DNA of 64,000 nucleotides. Origin: Symbiotaphrina buchneri (Eukaryota; Ascomycota; Symbiotaphrinales; Symbiotaphrinaceae). Positions 11,301 to 22,186 of this stretch are shown in pieces; the first letter of the stretch is position 1; each line of letters begins with the position of its first letter. The translations under genes and the position numbers were made by a program. The notes below the pieces were generated by a model that saw nothing but the letters and a program-made list of their open reading frames with translations, did no database searches and was not told the DNA's origin. Location of the stretch: positions 496,001-560,000 of the forward strand of contig BCIG01000019.1 of assembly GCA_001599915.1 (NCBI GenBank), in the 5' to 3' direction.

Positions 11301-14094
11301 TCAAGACAGTAGACTGCTCAGGTCGACATCTCCAACTGTGACCTCCGGTATCCAAGGCCCCTTTTCTTCGTCCGTCGCTCCTAGTACACCCTCCGCTCTC
11401 TTAAGCGTCTCGACATCGAGATCCGTTACGTACGCGTTGCTGTCTTCTCCTCCAAGGTGCAAACGAACCTCGAACTCGTTATCTAACATCATGTCGTCCT
11501 TCCACAACCGTCTTGGACCATCATAGACACACAATACGCGCTTCTTCATTTTCATCTTTTCGATTGGGCTACCCCAGGCCGGGGGAAAGTTCTTGCGGCG
11601 CTTCCTGCCTTTGTAAGCAAGAAGAGGGACACCGCCCTTAGAGTATGTAAGGCCGGGCCGGGCTCGAGAAGGTTTGCCTGTGGAGCCTGCACAGGTAGCC
11701 TTAGTGATTGAACTTCCACTCCCGGTGTAATGTATAACACTTGAGGAGCCTTGTAGTTATTGAATTGACTTACTACCAGTAGAGCGCTTGGTGGACTGGA
11801 GCTGGCCGGCCGATGTCTCGTCATTTGAGTCATTATTCGTATCGTCGTCCTGGTCTTCATCCTCGTCCTCGTCATCCTCAAAAGATTGTTATGTCTGCAT
11901 GCTGTATCCAATGTTAGGCACAGCATTCAGCTCGAGAGACTTCTGAACATCTTGATCGTGCTCTACCGAAGAGAGGTGCCGCTGGTTTATTGCCTCGCTC
12001 GGTTCGATCTGTTGGACAACTCGAAGTACGCAGTCATCCAGATGCTCATAGAATTCTTGAGCATTGCTGAATGTTTGCGAACAAATAGAGCACTTGCCGG
12101 AGATATCAGGAGTGAAATTCGAGGACTTCTTGGAACCAGCAGCCTTCTTTCTACTATTCGGTAGAGCTTGCTCGACACCGTGAACTGAGGTCAGATGCCT
12201 CTTGAAAACGTCCGCGCGGTTGAAGCTCTTCTCCGCAGCAGATCCTGAGCCTGGACAGAAACCACACACCATAGTACCCTTGTAATGGGTCAACGTATGT
12301 CGATTCTTATCATACTTCCTCGCAAAGCCTTTTTGATGATACTCGCAGGTAGCGATAGGACACTTCTCGGGACGCTCTGACTGGTGGGTGAGCATGTGAG
12401 CTTTCAGGTCCTTGAAGACCTTCCCACAATCGGCATGCGGGCAACGCCCCTTGTTTCCGTCATCTTCATCGGACCTATGAGACGCCGGGCTTCCGTGAGA
12501 GGAGTATATGTTCGATGAAACTGACGGGCGTCTGGAACTGGTGGAAGGGTATGGTTGGTATGAGGATGCGCGCAGATAAGGCGATTGACTCCTTTCCTTG
12601 ATGTGCGCCGAACCAGGCCGATTCCGGCTTTGCCCAGAAACAGTGGATAGCGCTGGTGAGACCGGATTGAAAAAAGCTCCATGCGGAGATGGCTGAAATG
12701 CGGTCATCTCCAGTTGTTGAGGCACGGAGCTGTGTTGCGTAGGGGTCTGAAAATTCAGGACGGACGGATCTGCGAAATCAGAGGCGTTAGCTAACATTCG
12801 GACCGCAGTTCATACATGTAGAGATACTGCAGAAAGAGAAAAAGAGAAAATGAAACAGAGACGGCATGGGTATATGGGAAATGTCCAAAGGCAACCGACA
12901 AGATGAATTAAGAGGAGCAACGAAATTGTTGCTGCTTTGACTGAAAAATGGACTTTGAAACGCTTCATGAGATGACAGACTACTCTCGAGAAATCGTGGC
13001 AGTGTAGGAGACGAGGAACTGGTGCGATTGAAACCAGCCGGTCTGTGTTCGGGCGGTGATGATGCTTTACGTTTCAAGACGCCAGTGCCGGGGATAGATT
13101 GTCGCCTGGACCTTCTAGCTGGCGATGACGCGGTCTTGTACATCAATTCAGGTGATGTGCTTATAGGGGTCGGAGGCAGAGGTGTTTTGAAGACATTTTC
13201 TCCTGTGGACCGTTGAAAAGATGCTGCTGAGAAGCTGGACCTTCTGAGGCTTTCTGGAGATATTGTAGAGACTGGCGACGTGGTAGGAGTTCCAATCTGG
13301 CTGTTGATCTCTTCCAATATGGTGTCGATCGTTACACCCCTCCCATAATCTGATGGCTTGGTGCTGATAGCCAATGGAGGAGCAGAAGTAGGACCATGGG
13401 TGGTGACAAGAGATAAAGCAGAATTTGACGCAGAAGAAATGGAAGAGGTTCTTGCTTGCTGAAGCCTTGTAGACGAGGAGACCGAGTTAGACTCACCAAC
13501 AAAGCCGGGCTTCTCATAGAGATAGAGTGGCTCCTGATCCAGTCCGCCTGCCATAAACGAAGAGGGTTCTTGGATGAAGCTATCATTGTGGACTATACCA
13601 GTGCCCATACCATAGGCACGGCTGTCGGGCCACGCCTCAGCGTTGGGAGGCATGTGCGGTGACCCCATAGCGGATGATGCTGCGCTAGGTAGGGACGCAC
13701 CCGAAGCAGAAGACAATGTCGATTGATGTTCGGCAGAATAGACGGCCGAAGTCGCTGGAGAACCCGTCACAGGAGGCTTGTAGTGCCTCATAGAGTCACC
13801 CTTATTTTCGTAAATGTGCTCCGCGGGATTGTAGAAGGATTGAGGAACGTCTGAGAAGGCCGGATAAGTTGTGTAGTTGTCGAAGGAAGTCATGGGCAAT
13901 CCATGGAAGTTGTCACCAAGTGTAAGATGGATGGAATATTGCATGTAATCTTGGTTATTGGCTAAAGGCTGTTGCCCGGATAGCAGGTCGGAGTAGGGAG
14001 GCTCTTGCCCATAAAGGACGAAGTCATTGAGCGGATCACGATGCATGCCTCGAGATGCGTCGGGTATGCCAGTCATGCTTATTGTTTCGAGCAT
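11301..14094 (-). CDS. C2H2 zinc-finger transcription factor (871 aa, 4 exons)
   Basis: Exons 14094-12816, 12769-11922, 11876-11774 and 11686-11301 sum to 2616 nt. The first 500 residues are Ser/Pro/Thr-rich and look disordered. The zinc-finger block reads CPHADCGKVFKDLKAHMLTH, then CPIATC with H-x4-H-type ligands around KNRHTLTH, then CGFCPGS with KRHLTSVH. A later CSICSQTF finger precedes an acidic segment (DDEDEDEDQDD). The C-terminus is basic (GRKRRKNF) and ends in DLSSLLS. This is a nuclear DNA-binding regulator, of a type seen across filamentous ascomycetes; I cannot name the orthologue with confidence. The first intron is uncertain: the 46-nt one (GTATGA, GCTAAC, CAG) keeps an odd hydrophobic run at about 410-425, and a longer 130-nt version (weak GTCGGT donor) would remove it. 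A CTCTCCAG acceptor before the ATG hints at a 5'-UTR intron. Confidence 0.82.
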
Positions 14095-14710
14095 TGGGGT
14101 TGGACAATTTATCTTATAGCAACCCTGGAGAGCTGACAAGATAAAGACCTAGTGTGCACCATAAGCATGCATGCAATTGCGGCTATGTCAAGCCATGGGA
14201 GCAGGGACTGTTTGGGGTCGGAATGGAGAAGGGCTGTGGGCTTACCTGACGTGAAGCGGCCCCGTATTGGCGTGGTGGGCCAAAACAAAGTCTGTGGACC
14301 GCTGTCTCGAGGAGCAAAGAAGCCCAAAGTCTCAAGGCAAAGAATAGACGGCGGAACGAATAAGATGCCTCTTGAGGAGAGCGTGTCAAGACAAGTCTCG
14401 AAGGAGGACGGGCAAGGCTGAAGGAATGATATGGGGCAGAACGTCAAGCAGTGACTTATAGTGCACAAAGCAATGCCATTGACGATGATGGCGGAAGGTG
14501 GAGAGAGGTGGAGTTGGAGGAAGAGAGACAGGCAGAGGGTGAGGATGGGAAGGAGGAAGAGCGAGGCATGGCTGTATTAAAGCTGCGGACAATATTTATG
14601 GAAGATGCATGGCATGGGTCTGGGACCAGCGATGCGCAGCATGAGTCGGCGTCCACCCGCGCAGGACGACCAGATTTGGCAGCATGCACCCCGTAGTCAT
14701 AATTCGCACC

Positions 14711-14920
14711 CTACCTTAGCCATACCCTTACTCCGCCTAAGGTAAGGTAAGGTAGCATCATCGTGGACCTCTGTTTAGCATCTTACCTACCTTAGCTACA
14801 AGTACCTACAGGACGCTACCACCATTTCCTATGACCGGCAATCCCTGCCTCTGTTCCCTGCCCCTGCGCCTTGTTCACCTCATCGTGCTAGGCTAGCTAG
14901 GTAGGTACCTAGCTAAAAGG
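14711..14920. repeat. Cluster of TAAGGTA/TACCTTA direct and inverted repeats
   Basis: Within about 200 bp the motif occurs as CTACCTTAG (14711), a triple CCTAAGGTAAGGTAAGGTAG (14736-14755), CTTACCTACCTTAG (14782-14795) and a near-palindrome around AGGTAGGTACCTAGCT (14899-14914). It lies roughly 620-830 bp upstream of the C2H2 start codon. Similar copies occur in other intergenic stretches of the window. The function is unknown; candidates are a protein-binding site array or simple-sequence expansion. Confidence 0.5.
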
Positions 14921-16004
14921 TACGGAGGGTGTGTCTCTACCAGTTCTGCCTGCATCCATCTCACTAAAAAGATTAGTGACTCCCCTGCCCTATGAGAGTC
15001 ACTAAACTCGATTGACGATGTCTACCACACCCAAGCATTTTTCTAATCAATCGTATCTCAGGCTGGTTGGTACCTGAGGTATTCATTCCTGAGAGCGAGT
15101 CTGTACCCGTGGGTAAGGTACCCATACCCGACGACTTATCGAACAGGGGACCGGGGGCCACACCAAGATACACTTAGAGTCGCCGACTGCGGTGAAGGTG
15201 AGACTTGTCGGGCTGGTACCTGCAACCATGGGGAAGATACAAGACGCCAGGTTAAAGTTCCTTTGTCTCCTTCCTTCCTTCAGACTCACCGTCCTGTTCG
15301 TACCACTGTCCGTATCGCTCGACTGCCGCTAACTGTCGCTACTGCAGGCCGCTGCCCCTTTCAGGTTGAGTCGCTCTTCTTCGTCTTGTACGCAGCCACA
15401 CGTTTTGCCAGTTCCAGTATGGTGGGCCCCGCTCCAGGACCCTTTCGCGGATCGTGTCACCCTCCACCACAGCCCTGTGGCCTTGTGAGGTCTGAGCGGT
15501 TGCGGTGAAGAGCGCACGCACGGGTGCTTTCACATGTGCACCACCACTAGCATCGCTATCCGCTGGTTCAAGCGGCTGTCAAGCACTTAGAGCAACCATT
15601 TCGTCATTGAGGTTAGAGATGCCAATAACGGCTTCGTCTCATTACCGTCTCCTACTCTGCAAAGTTGCGCTAAAAGTTGTTGTGAGGTTCTGCGTACTAC
15701 TGCTGCATGATCGCATTCTCCCCGCCAAGGGTGACACGGGGCTCGGCCACCTCAGCGACAGCGTCGGCGAACCCAGGCATCGTGCGTCAAATGATGCCTC
15801 GAAACTGCTCTCTCACAAGCAATTCCGCTTGACCAGCTCCTAATCTTGGCTCACACGATATGCTATTCAAGACTTCCAACGAACCAATCGTAACTGCTGG
15901 TGTCACAGCGGCATTCCTCGGCACACTGCGTCTGTGAGGGCCCGGGACGAGTACGAGGTGACTTACGAACAACATCATCTTTCCTCGACCGGCAGGGCTG
16001 AACC

Positions 16005-16223
16005 TTACTTGAAATTGCCAAGTGGGGAACGTTGACTGGGGTGAACCTTAAGGTAGGTTGTCTCTTCCGCCTTTTCTGCCCGCGAAAGAGCGAGCCGACA
16101 CAGGGAGAGCCACACCTTCTGTCGGTCAGCAAAACGAAGGACGTACCGGTATGCCTTCGGGCGTGTGACCTGGCATGAGTCGCAGACTCGTAGCCCTTCA
16201 TCCCTTAGCTTTCGACCCGGCAT
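16005..16223 (-). CDS. Possible small CxxC protein (72 aa), weak candidate
   Basis: An ATG-to-stop frame of 72 codons with a protein-like composition: MPGRKLRDEG, then CDSCQVTRPKAYRYVLRF with a CxxC pair, then a hydrophobic WLSLC and a basic C-terminus. The codons look more like those of the neighbouring real genes than the other small frames in this desert. I recognise no family. It could be an orphan gene, an exon of a larger gene I cannot assemble, or chance. It stands alone, with no obvious intron signals extending it. Confidence 0.2.
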   Translation of the reverse strand: MPGRKLRDEGLRVCDSCQVTRPKAYRYVLRFADRQKVWLSLCRLALSRAEKAEETTYLKVHPSQRSPLGNFK

Positions 16224-19200
16224 ACTGGTACAGCTGGCCGAAATGCCCGCAAAAGTGTCTCTAAGCAGTGTTCTGATTTGTTCTTCAACCGTCCCCTGCT
16301 TGCATCCTCAGAGGACTCGGCCGTAACTCTCCTGTCCTACGGGAGTCGGCTATCTCTCCACACGCACGGCTGCAAGGCCCTCCGGATAAAAATAACCCCC
16401 CGCTATTCGAAGATTCCATTTGCTCAGGTTCGCTCTCTGCATTTCTTTGTCAATACGACATCTACGATATTGTGCCTGTCGGTCATTTTGCTGTGTCAGC
16501 ACTACAACTCCATGCCCGCGAAAATTGTTATTCTTGGTGCTATCGTGCTAAGAAAGGCGCCTTATTCCACACTACTTCACGGAGGATAGCGTCAGATCTG
16601 GCAATAAAGCGCCAAGCAACTCAATTCTCCATAACCTTTGGCGGCTCGCTACTCCGCCTCGGTCGGATCCAATATTGGCGCCTGCGCCAGACTTGAATTA
16701 GTACGTCTTTGCGAGTTCATTGGCTGTGCACATTCCAAAAGCAATTTCACGTCATTTTAAAAATATCCGGAGTCTCTTAGAAGCAGTTATCACGCTACGC
16801 ACATTCCGGAAGCATCCCATGGGCGTGATTGGTGGGTATCCCAAACCTTCTTGTTCCTGTTATCTTGGAACTCCCCAAGCTACATACTGCGTGCAAAAAG
16901 GATTATCGCCAAGATCGCGTTCGGGTAGGGCAGAGAGGACCGGGCGCGAATGAAGCAAGCTCTAACCTAAGGGAAGGTACCTGCATCTTTCCTTGAAGTC
17001 AGTTAGCCTTGCGACAAGAAAAAACTCAAGTTGTGCTCGCAGTGCCCCGCGCTCTGAACGGCCGCAGAGCCTCCGATATCTGTGTCGCTGAACTGTTGTT
17101 GTGTGAGGGCACATGAGCTCACAGCATCAAAATGCAACGTCACATTCCCAGTCTATTTTCATGGAGACGGTCCTTGTGTTGGACCCTGTCGTTATTGATT
17201 CAGAGCTGTGATGCTTACAGGAGACATCTCGCTCCTGGTAAAGAGCTGCAATACGAATCCCGAGAATTTGCAATTGATCCTTGCTGCTGTGGATCGTAAT
17301 CTCAAACCGAGAACCAACGCGAGAGTTAGCGGAAAAACCATCACACAATATCCCTGCACGCAGGAACCCCAGTAAGAGCCAAGCTGTTGGGTGAGATACA
17401 ACCCGCCCCCATGCTTCCAAATCGTACGGAATACGGACTCTGTCAACAACAACAACCAAATTTAACTGCAGACTTCCAATCTTAGAACACTTCCCTCAGA
17501 ACGAGGCAGGAAGATGGAGGAAAGAATGATAATAATAACAGGCAGCGGCCTGGGTCTATTCTTTTTTCGTCTTCATCTTCGCCTACCTGGGATCCTCCGA
17601 AAGCGGAGAGTAATTGATCGAGCATGCACGGCTCAACCGGCCATCCGTCCGCTGATTTAGATAAAGGTTGTCAACCAGCACATTGTCCGCCAGGAAGTGG
17701 TGCCGTACTGAAACGCTCGTTGCACTTTTTGCATCATTGTACTCTCCGCTACCCCTTTACTCGACCTGCTCAGTACCAGCTTCTCTGGTAGTGCTGATCA
17801 CGACCCTGAGATGCCCCTGCGCTTTCGGTTCGCTATTTCCGGTTTTAACTCTTCCGTCAGCACCAGTGCGGCATCTTACCGTGCACCTCCGTTTCCCGGC
17901 TTGATGCAAAAGCGCTATTGAGAGGATCCATTGCCTGCTTTCGGAGAGTGCACAACGTGCTGCCTGTGAATTTCTTTATTCCGACTAAGTGACCAGAAGC
18001 AGTCGTTCTACTCACCGTTTTTATTACGCGGAAATTGGAGGATGCGCTCCTACACTTACGGGCCGCAGTTGCATGCAGCTCGCGTATTCAGGCACCAATT
18101 GGCAGAAGAGAAACTCAGCCAATGCCCGGATCGCATTCACAACACCATTGCGACGTATTCGGTCAATATTTTGGACTTCTATTTCCGTTCAACTTGAAAA
18201 GATATTGGGCCCGATGGAAGTGCAGATATTTTTTCACTATGCTAGTGTGAAGATTTCGCAGCTATGAATGATATATCCATTATCTGACGCTTACATCACT
18301 CATTTTCCTCCGGGATTGATGCGTCTGTCCACGGTGCCTAAGAAAGACTACTTCTTGTCCCTCCGATCTATTTTGCAACTAAGGTACATGCATTTGGACA
18401 CCTTCTGCAGCTTTTTACGGTCTACAGGATTGACATGTGAATCTTCTACAGACCCTCTACAGCTAATGCTGGACCGGGCCCACACTTTTTGATGTTTCCA
18501 AGCCAAGGTCTATCATTATTGGCTTTCCTTGATTCTGGGCGTGAGCGACGAAGATACGGCCGTACAATGTGTTGTGTTCCCTTCTCGCTTCCCCATGGAT
18601 GCCTTCTCCACTGGACAGTCTGAGAGCCCAGCATTAACCCTCTGATTGCCCCGCGTTTTGGGTAACAGCCTTCAGCGACCTCAACCTCGGTGACTGTATA
18701 CCTCATAATTCTCAATACGGCCAAAGGCAACGTTTCCTCCACATCAGACGCCTTGATCATGTCGGCTTGAGCGCAGGGAACGATGACTGGCCGAAACTCG
18801 CACCGAAGGCGTGCGTGCGCCTAGCTCCTAGCTCAGCCCTATGTGCCTACCCCGCAGGGCCTGTGTCCTCAGGCTCTTTCATGACCTTGACTCATGTATG
18901 GAGGGGCCAAGAACGGCGGGAACAACGTAGGATCCATCTGTATGTACATCACATTGTCATACAAGGCAGGTTGTGAGGCATCCGTGCTACGGACACTGGG
19001 GTGGGACCTTGATACTTGCAGTGATATCTCTATGCTCAGGGGGATAAGTCCAGAGCAATTGCCGTGCTGCTACATTACCGAAAGCAGATAGCAGAAGGCA
19101 GACGGCAACAGTCCACGAGCCGGTCGCTCAGACTACCTCACATATCTTACCTCAGCCCGTTAGACTATGCAGAACAGTAGAAGAGTGGGGTCCTGAGCCG

Positions 19201-20845
19201 GCAAAGACGGCATCCTCACGCAGTTTCCCATCTACTCGGTTCCTCGATGTCCATATGCAAGTCCTCCGAAATGTGCCTCGCTTGGAGCATCTAGAAGACG
19301 CGAAGAAGCCCCCCCGTTGTCCTCCCGAGCCTTCAATTGGCCATGGCAGCATGCTTTGTGGCTTTCACATTCTTCAGGAAATTAGTTCCAACTGTCCCCA
19401 CTGTCAGGTGTCGTAGGGCTGGCAGGGGACCCGCAAGCGAGATGGGCCAAGCCAGCTCGCAGGCTGGTTCGCAATCCTGACGACCCAAAAGCACCGCCCA
19501 AAGTCAAAAAGTGTGAGATACTTTTGGCCAAAGTACCCTCTTCTCTGCGGGTCTACGGACGTTGGGTCAAGCCACGATTTCCGCATCGTCGCGGTGGAGT
19601 ATGCGAGAGAGAAGAAACGGCGGCGTGTGCACTGGTCCACAAGGCTGCCACAAAACTCTCGTCGGCGCCGTTCCAGACCAAGCCCGCAGGCAGCCACAGG
19701 AAGGACCTCGCGTAATCCTGTGAAATCTCCCCCGTTGCAACATCCATCCTTTTTTGGGAGGTGGTCGCAGGTACGTACTTTCACCGCTTCGCAGTCGGTG
19801 AGGGGTGTTGAGCAGGGATGGGGAACCCGGGCGCTAAGACGGGGGAGCGATATTCGTCATGCACGCTGTCGTGGCCCGGCTTGTACGCTTTGGGGACGAT
19901 GCGGCCTAGCAGGCATCGGAGACAGGCACTGATCAGGAAGGAGAGGACAGCCTTATGGAATGAGGGTGTATCGGACGGGAAATTTGGGCTGCATGATCGA
20001 TGGACGGCAGATTGGCTTTCTTGTCTAGCGGAAGTACATCTCTAAGGTAGAGTACGTAGGGGTACGAGATTGACAGCGAAGGTGCTAAAGGACGGGGGAA
20101 AGGGTCAGATCGTCACCACCCATCATCTGTCAAAAGTGCGCAATTGACAGGCCCCACCCCTGAAACACCCCGATGAGCGAACCTTGGGTGCGGGACGTGC
20201 CAGGCTCGTAGGGCTGAGACATTTTTGCTATGCGACGGTTGATTTAGATCCCCGCCATAAGCACTATCCCGCGCATGTATTGCCTCGTACGGGAGGGACC
20301 AACGGGCGGTGTGCATGCGGCCGGTGATGACGATATCACATGTGACGAGCCCGCGGGTTCTGCCTGGGCCCGTGGGCAAAGCGGAGGGGCTGGTTCAAAC
20401 ACCGGCAGATGCTGCTAAGGGGCACAGTCATATTTTGGGGAACGACCTGCCAAACCAGTAGTGTGGTGAGAGGGGTTCGTGGAGAATCCGCCCGTGAGGC
20501 TGACTTTGGTGGTCAGCGACACGAACTCCAGAACGGCTGTCACCATCGGTGCCAGCATGCCGGTAGTGCAATCGTACCAAATGATGCATCTCTCGACCCA
20601 GCAGCGGGGATCCGCTTTTAGTGCATCTGTTTGGGGCCGTTGCCCATCATTCAGGACGAGAGTCGCAGCCAGCCAAGTGTCAGCCTACATGATTTGGCTT
20701 CGTCGAACGGGGCTGTGCTTCCAGCGGCCAGGTCATAGACGATCTGTTGCGATCGATGGGAATTAATAGACATCTTATCCGCCCCCTCCGGGACCAGGGG
20801 CTCATGAGCAAATGGACGGCTGTGAAGAGAGTAGAGTGTCGGGAG

Positions 20846-21730
20846 TCATAGATTGGCAACTTCTCCTTTCCATCCCCAGCCCCCTGGCGCACTGTCCGGT
20901 AGTAGTTTCATGCCGGAGGCCTCGCATACGCGAATGACAACCTCCCGGACTGCTCGGACCTGCTCCACTGTCGCCCCGTTGTTCAGCGCGCCCTTCAAAT
21001 GCCCTTTCAGCTGTGGATTCACCTGCAACAGAGAGCGTCAGCCTGAGCTCTCCCAGCGATTGTAGATCTTGATTCACATCTTGAGGTATCAGTCCTGCCA
21101 TGAGCACAAAACTCGTCTCCGCTGCAGACAGAACGCTTGTGTTGCTCAACACGTAGGCGTACATTAGTCTTGCCGTGATGCCCAGATCCTCTGTTCCAGA
21201 GAGGTCCATCTGCCCCATGACCCTTTTCGAAATCTTTCCATACACTTTCTCAAAGAACACTTGACCTCGTTGTAGGATTTGCGATGGAGCAGTATTGTAT
21301 AGCTCGGCAGACCGACCGGTAGGAGAAAAGCCCAACGGCTCATCAAGCAGCTTAGGCGGAGTACAAGCCTTGAGTGCTAGGAGTGCATTGATACTCTATT
21401 CAACCCGTAAGTTCGAGCTAGACATTAAGGTAGCGGGATACTGGTAGATCCTACTTTTGGCAAGCCCCCTATGGCTGACGCCTTGACCAGAGCTTCCCGT
21501 ATCCTCCTCGCTATCCGCAACTGCTCCTCATGATCGGGTTTTGGGTCGCCTTGATGAGCGCCATTATCAAGGGCATACTTGAACACCGTCCCAATTTCAT
21601 CAGGACGGTTGAGGATCGACAGAGTGACTCCTGCGATGAAGTACCAGGTGTGTCGAGGCAATTGTGCGTGATTTCGGATAGAAGAAAGGAGGGTAGGACT
21701 AATGACGGAAGGTAACGAGGTCGGCGACAT
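20846..21730 (-). CDS. Carboxymuconolactone decarboxylase-like (AhpD superfamily) protein (256 aa, 3 exons)
   Basis: Exons 21730-21455, 21395-21078 and 21022-20846 sum to 771 nt. Introns are 59 and 55 nt, the latter with GCTGAC and TTGCAG. The fold call rests on the helical pattern HTWYFIAGVTLSILNRP, then ETSFVLMAGLIPQDVNPQLKGHLKGALNNGA with EQVRAVREVVIRVCEA, which is the spacing of a CMD domain (about residues 150-245). The redox CxxC pair of AhpD-type peroxidases is absent, so a peroxidase role is unlikely; decarboxylase-type or non-catalytic roles are possible. No transmembrane segment or signal peptide is evident. The next gene upstream on the same strand starts at 23996, with about 450 bp between the two genes. 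Confidence 0.75.
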
Positions 21731-22186
21731 CGCTGGAGGATGGAGAGCACTGAGCAGCTCACAGCGAGGATATTACCTCATATTATCATCTTGCCCACCA
21801 GAGTTTGGACACAAAAGCTATCTCCGAGCTTAGGAAAGAGCGCAATGGAGAGAGTATCATGGAACGGCTCCAAGGATACTGTAAGACCGTAGCTTCTTCG
21901 CAACATCATCTTCGGTTATTTGTATCTCCGCTCCGCTCCACGCAACTTCCGTCGTTTTCGAAGGCACTTGTCTGGCCGCAGTAATAATAAGGTACATAAG
22001 GTATGCTCTCAAGTGCTATATGATATTTACATTCAAGGCTACCATTTTTCTTTTTCCCTTTCCAAGGAGACGCGCTTCAGTGTTCGTTATAACCCTATAT
22101 TAGATGCTAAGATATTGAACTATTTAGTGATAATATGTTTTCACCATTTCTCGTTGTCCAACCATTAGATCGTCCCGCATCATCAA
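21731..22186. other. Intergenic region
   Basis: About 0.45 kb between the CMD-like start and the stop of the Myb-like gene. AT-rich from about 22080 to 22140. It contains TAAGGTACATAAGGTATG near 21990. No gene seen. Confidence 0.5.

Larger units (their letters stand above)
14095..20845. other. Long gene-poor region (about 6.7 kb)
   Basis: Between the start of the C2H2 gene and the stop of the CMD-like gene I find no frame with a recognisable domain. Open frames are short, mostly under 130 codons, and overlap on both strands. TAAGGTA/TACCTTA motifs recur at 14711-14796, 14895-14910, 15113-15120, 16046-16058 and 20043-20049. Pyrimidine-rich patches occur near 17560-17580 and 17740-17770. The C2H2 gene points away from this region, so all or much of it may be its promoter and 5' UTR. 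One small frame (16005-16223 minus) is listed separately as a weak candidate. No tRNA, rRNA or transposase was recognised. Confidence 0.55.

Noticed and set aside
14095-20845. Transposon or tRNA/5S rRNA genes to explain the desert
   Set aside because: I found no transposase-like frame, terminal repeats, tRNA cloverleaf or 5S sequence by eye; this is not a substitute for tRNAscan-SE, Infernal and RepeatMasker runs.
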